Source: Chlamydomonas sphaeroides
Taxonomy: Eukaryota > Chlorophyta > Chlorophyceae > Chlamydomonadales > Chlamydomonadaceae
Length of the DNA stretch: 36,711 bases
Assembly: GCA_001662425.1 (NCBI GenBank)
Contig: BDDC01000706.1
Coordinates: 8,725 to 45,435, forward strand
Reading direction: 5' to 3'
Positions 33,601-36,711 of the stretch are shown in pieces (position 1 is the stretch's first letter; each line of letters starts with the position of its first letter). The translations under genes were made by a program, and so were the position numbers. A model generated the notes under the pieces. It made no database searches, was not told where the DNA came from, and worked only from the letters and a program-made list of their open reading frames with translations.

Positions 33601-36600
33601 CCTCACCCACCCGGCCCCTCAACACGCGCTTGGGTACAACCCAGCATAAAAGGTCTGATTGTTGTGATTGTTACTATTACTGATAGAAGCCCGCCTGCAT
33701 GCCTCGATGCTCCCGCCAACAGGTTGGCGCCTGGGGCCTGGCCATCAAGGGCAACCTCGCCACTAGCAGCTTCCCGGCCGGCCTCACGGCCACACTGTAC
33801 AGGTGCTGTTGGCGTCATCAGTGATAGTAGTGCTGATCTTACATGTAGAAGTATACCAACGCGCCAGCAGCAGCTTCCTGGGCGGCTTCCATGCTCGCTC
33901 GCCTATCGCCTGCCAAATCTCGTGTTCACAATTAATCAACCGCATCGCTCCGTCCATGGCCCTGCTGCATGTTGTGCATCCTCCCCTCACGTGCAGCCCG
34001 CAAGACCTGCACACTATTGACACCCCTCACACCCGTACCCGGATGCCTCGTATCTGCCTCATCCATCCCCCCTGCCTCCCTGCCTGCTGGCTCCCACTCC
34101 ACCCGCAGCCTGAGCCTCACCATCTCCGGCTACATGGGCCCACCACCTCCATGTGAGGAAACAGTACTGTAGATTAGACCTAGCTCATATATATGAATGT
34201 AATGTTTTAACGTTATACCTTGCACTTAAGTTTAACTAGGCGGTTACTTGATGCTCATTTATTTTGGGCTGCACCGACTTGTAGCCCTGCCGCTGTGCCG
34301 CGCTGTGCCTCTGCCAACATGTGGTCTAAACTCCCGTGCCTCCACCCTGGCACAACAGGGCCGCCGTCCCCACCGCCCACCACCCAGCCACCACCCGGAC
34401 CCCTGCCACCCAGCCCGCTGCCGCCCAGCCCGTCACCGCCCAGTCCCCCACCACCCTCGCCTCAGCCCCCCAGCCCCCAGCCGCCCAGCCCTTCGCCCCC
34501 TAGCCCTTCCCCGCCGCCCAGCCCTCCTCCTCCTACTTGCTTCGCCTCGTACTCCGGCCCGGCCGTTGCCTTGGTTCCAGCTGCCCAACGAAGCCCAACT
34601 GCTAACGTCACGGTAGGCCACTTCCATTTACTCATCATCATGCACAACCTTATATATCTTACACCATACGCGTCCGCATGTCGACTTCCACTCATAATGC
34701 GTGCCCTGCCTGTCCACCTCACAGATGTGCTGATGTGCTGTAATTACACGGATGCCAACATTCCCTGGCACCCCATTCCCTCCCTTCCGCCTGTGCTCCC
34801 TGCGCCCAGATTCCAGCCAGGCATGTGACGAGACTTACTTCTTAGCATGACTGGGGCGTTAGATCGCCTGCCGCAGTCCCTGAGTTGTTGGGGTGCCAAA
34901 CTAAAGGGGCCTCGATAGCGTACGCGAGTACCTGGCTGACTGCGCCGTTCACCCGCCCCGCCCCGCAGCTGTCTTGTGAGCTCCATAACCTGGGTAAGGC
35001 GGGCGGCGGCGTTCCAGTAATGTGCTGTGCTCACACGGTTAGCATGTGAATGGATGAATTGTCAGCGAACCGGAAGCTCCAGGCCATTGCATGCCATGGC
35101 CACCGGCCCTCCCCCCACCTTTTGCTTGTGTGGGTGCTGCACCGCAGGTCCGCGCCTTTGTCACGTTCTACCATTCGGTGAGCACTGCTGAACGTTGCTG
35201 GCTTGGTTGTGGTGGCATTAAAGCACAACCCAGGCACATATAGTCCTGAAACCCCGTCCACCCATGCGGTACAAACCCAATCGTACGCCGCTCAGGACTG
35301 GACAAGGAACGGGGCCAAGATCATGCTGCTGCCACCCAACCTGCCGCCCACCACCGTCATGAGCCCCCTGGGCAATGGCGTTTTCAACACACCGCTCAAA
35401 GTAGTCAACAACACCTACGAGTGGCACGTGGAGGTGGGGATGCAGCACAGAAATATAATTGTACTAGTTTAATTTACAGATTTTTGTTATTTATATTACT
35501 GGCTTGGTTATTCTCGATTCTATGACTTGAGTAAAAGCTTGCCTGCTATAAACTGACTAACCAATAGTGGAAACGGGGCTGTGTGCAAGGCACGTAGTTA
35601 CCAGCACATGTAGCCGATGATGTGGTTATCTCCTCAATCACCAAGGATGCATAGGCAACCACACACACGCACGCTATGCCATGCTGCCCGCGATGATGCG
35701 TCTCTGCTTTAGCACGGGCTGCCTCCCTCCCAAGTCCGTAATGCCGTGCTGCCTTGCTGCCCCACGCCACACGCATTGCAGGGCGGCATTGGCTTCATAG
35801 ACACCATACGGACGGAGCGGATATACCTGGGCGACGGCACCACAGTGGAGACAGTCTCCAACCTGGGGTACGGGTACCGCATGTATGGAGGCTACAACCC
35901 GGTACGAGCGCCATAGCGTACTTTGTGTGTAGTTTACATACGTATGTATATGGATAACCATACACACAATCTCGATCGGTGTACATTGTAACTCGGGCTT
36001 GCTCGTCATGCCGCATGCTCTTCTTCATCTGCCTATCTGAAATAGGCATGCCATGTACTGTAGCAATCTTCTCTGGCAGGGTGTTCACGTATGTGTGTAC
36101 AATCATTACAGAACCCCGCCATCAGAGAGCACCTATGTATGTTTTCTTGCTCATACCCGCCCCTATATGTATGTGGCAGGTCGGCGTGTGGTCCATGTAC
36201 ATGATTGACAGCACCAACACAACCAATGGTGGCATTTACTCGTAAGCCACATACATCTGCATGCAATCATATCATTCCCCAATAAGTTGGTCAAAAGACT
36301 CGTCGTATCCTGCATCCATACTAAACACTTACTCAGGATTTTGTTTGAGTAATATCCGACATTGAATTGATGGTTTCTTTGCTGGCCGCAGGTACAATAT
36401 CACAGTCGGCGGCGTCCCCGTTGTCTTACCGCCAATGCCGCCAAGTGGGTCCAGTCAGAGCTGCAGTTGTCTCGTCAACTGCTGGCCTGAGGGGGACAGC
36501 GGTGCTGGCATGCCCTCCTGGGATATGTGTGTGAAACAATTCGCATGCCACATCAGTCTGACACGCTCGCTGCTGCTGCCCAACCTCCACAACTGCCCTA

Positions 36601-36711
36601 TGCCTGTAGCCCCGCCCCCGTCTCCGCCTGCCCCGCCGCCTACTCCTCCCAAGCCACCCTCGCCCAGCCCACCACCCTCGCCGCGGCCGGTGCCGCCGCC
36701 CGCCCCCCCAC
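24644..36711 (+). CDS. Gene B: tandem paralogue of gene A, right end cut by window
   Basis: Forty-four exons are visible, 3001 nt, about 1000 residues. Exon 1 (24644-24728) encodes a signal peptide beginning MRRARVIILVFVAATLQLAS, then SQLPP. An upstream in-frame ATG at 24626 would add six residues; 24644 is preferred because it aligns with gene A. Then follow EGF domains 1-5 (to residue 261), a linker, EGF domains 6-10 (to 503), stalk/P-module B1 (504-735), stalk/P-module B2 (736-966) and the start of a third Pro-rich stalk. All 13+1+13 exons of the EGF region correspond to gene A in order, phase and nearly in length. Three introns begin with GC instead of GT. Location and role as for gene A: secreted, probably in the extracellular matrix. 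The C-terminus lies outside the window. Confidence 0.85.
24833..28154 (+). other. Gene B EGF block 1 (EGF-like domains 1-5)
   Basis: Exons 24833-24888, 25111-25120, 25362-25421, 25608-25617, 25815-25864, 26271-26366, 26554-26564, 26737-26796, 27209-27269, 27521-27636, 27740-27787, 27940-28019, 28114-28154. Motifs include GFKCICPAGQTY, DINECLAPYPGPCGKRGTC, CTCPPGFAYN, GSFRCRC, DINECTRRNPPCGG and GFAFNATANDC. Only the sixth exon differs in length from gene A, by one codon. The first intron after 24888 starts gcgagt (GC-AG type). Microexons lie at 25111, 25608 and 26554. Confidence 0.85.
28335..28376 (+). other. Gene B linker exon between EGF blocks
   Basis: 42-nt symmetric phase 1-1 exon encoding ANAPPLPPAPVAF, the same length and position as in gene A. 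Confidence 0.8.
28552..31525 (+). other. Gene B EGF block 2 (EGF-like domains 6-10)
   Basis: Exons 28552-28610, 28900-28909, 29053-29112, 29436-29445, 29674-29720, 29972-30049, 30218-30228, 30413-30466, 30619-30676, 30781-30896, 31034-31081, 31203-31294, 31485-31525. Motifs include GHKCVCPPGKAYN, VNECAAPFPGPCG, GYRCSCPAGYSF, GSFRCRCPAGMYL, DVNECSGPSPPCGG and GFQFAAARNDC. Lengths equal gene A except the twelfth exon (92 versus 86). The intron after 31081 starts gcaagc. Microexons lie at 28900, 29436 and 30218. Confidence 0.85.
31682..34152 (+). other. Gene B stalk 1 + P-domain-like module B1
   Basis: Exons 31682-31970, 32225-32249, 32463-32491, 33096-33180, 33319-33462, 33723-33802, 34109-34152. 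The stalk is rich in PPSP and PSPRP; the module reads CTATWPG...LTIPA, SCVVSGLRV, LELRANMYMS, NWYLRSPAG, INGSHTMFLYE, GAWGLAIKG...ATLY, SLSLTISG. The 25-nt and 29-nt exons are kept as in A1 and A2. Its 604-nt intron (32492-33095) contains a SINE-like element. Fold assignment is by analogy with A3 and B2. Confidence 0.75.
32650..32784 (-). mobile_element. SINE-like insertion, copy 3 (reverse orientation), in a gene B intron
   Basis: On the + strand it reads AACAGAAATAGATATAG...AGGCTTGACCCACC...GTTAGGGCGACAGG followed by a GC-rich part, co-linear with copies 1 and 2. The flanks TGGAGAGGGGG (32650-32660) and TGGAGATGGGG (32774-32784) differ at one base and may be an old target-site duplication. 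Confidence 0.55.
34359..36444 (+). other. Gene B stalk 2 + P-domain-like module B2
   Basis: Exons 34359-34612, 34810-34820, 34969-34993, 35148-35177, 35296-35433, 35782-35901, 36180-36241, 36392-36444. After a PPSP stalk come CFASYSGPA...ANVT, the 11-nt microexon (IPA), SCLVSSITW, VRAFVTFYHS, DWTRNGAKIMLLPPN, GVWSMYMIDSTNTTNGG and YNITVGG. The last motifs fit the G-x-W...D...G-x(n)-V end of a P domain well, and FYHS-D parallels FTMSHS-x-x-x-DL of A3. The intron after 34820 starts gcatgt, a non-canonical GC donor. Confidence 0.7.
36610..36711 (+). other. Gene B stalk 3, truncated at window edge
   Basis: After acceptor gcctgtag the phase-1 continuation reads PPPSPPAPPPTPPKPPSPSP and further, still open at the last base. 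By analogy with gene A a third P-type domain should follow outside the window. Confidence 0.75.

Overview
The window looks like nuclear DNA of a green alga of the volvocine/Chlamydomonas type. The grounds are GC-rich, very intron-dense genes with GT-AG (and a few GC-AG) introns, long Ser-Pro/Pro-Pro runs of the hydroxyproline-rich cell-wall type, and one 10-N assembly gap. I do not name a species. All supported genes are on the + strand, and I found no tRNA, rRNA, CRISPR or bacterial-style operon. All exon models are my own hand splicing, checked only by reading frame, splice dinucleotides and similarity between repeated modules.

Layout. (1) 105-1321: the 3' end of a subtilisin-like serine protease gene, ending in two copies of a six-cysteine domain. 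(2) 1322-5548: about 4.2 kb with no gene I can support, holding short repeats and a small SINE-like insertion. (3) 5549-20543: gene A, which I resolve into 48 exons. Their summed length (3852 nt) is divisible by three and gives a 1283-residue secreted protein. Its order is signal peptide, five EGF-like domains, a short Pro-rich linker, five more EGF-like domains, a (Pro-rich stalk + P-domain-like module) twice, a long (SP)n stalk, a third and most recognisable P/Homo B-type domain, and a short tail. (4) 20544-24643: about 4.1 kb between genes with a GTGTGG repeat, a 17-bp minisatellite and another SINE-like element. (5) 24644 to the right edge: gene B, a tandem paralogue of A, 44 exons visible (about 1000 residues), cut by the window inside a third Pro-rich stalk.

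Main result. Genes A and B are built from nested duplications: a five-EGF block of 13 exons duplicated inside each gene, a stalk/P-module block repeated two or three times, and the whole gene duplicated in tandem. Block borders all use phase-1 introns. Each gene contains six conserved 10-11 nt microexons: two encoding T-[YFL]-L-G and four encoding the DINE/DVNE start of a calcium-binding EGF. Such exons are easily missed by automated annotation, so the genes may be badly fragmented in existing gene models.

Likely role (inference). The proteins appear to be secreted, calcium-binding, glycosylated extracellular-matrix or cell-surface proteins. They resemble pherophorins in having globular domains joined by (SP)n rods, but lack recognisable pherophorin motifs. 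The adjacent subtilase may act in the same extracellular compartment, though nothing in the sequence proves a functional link.
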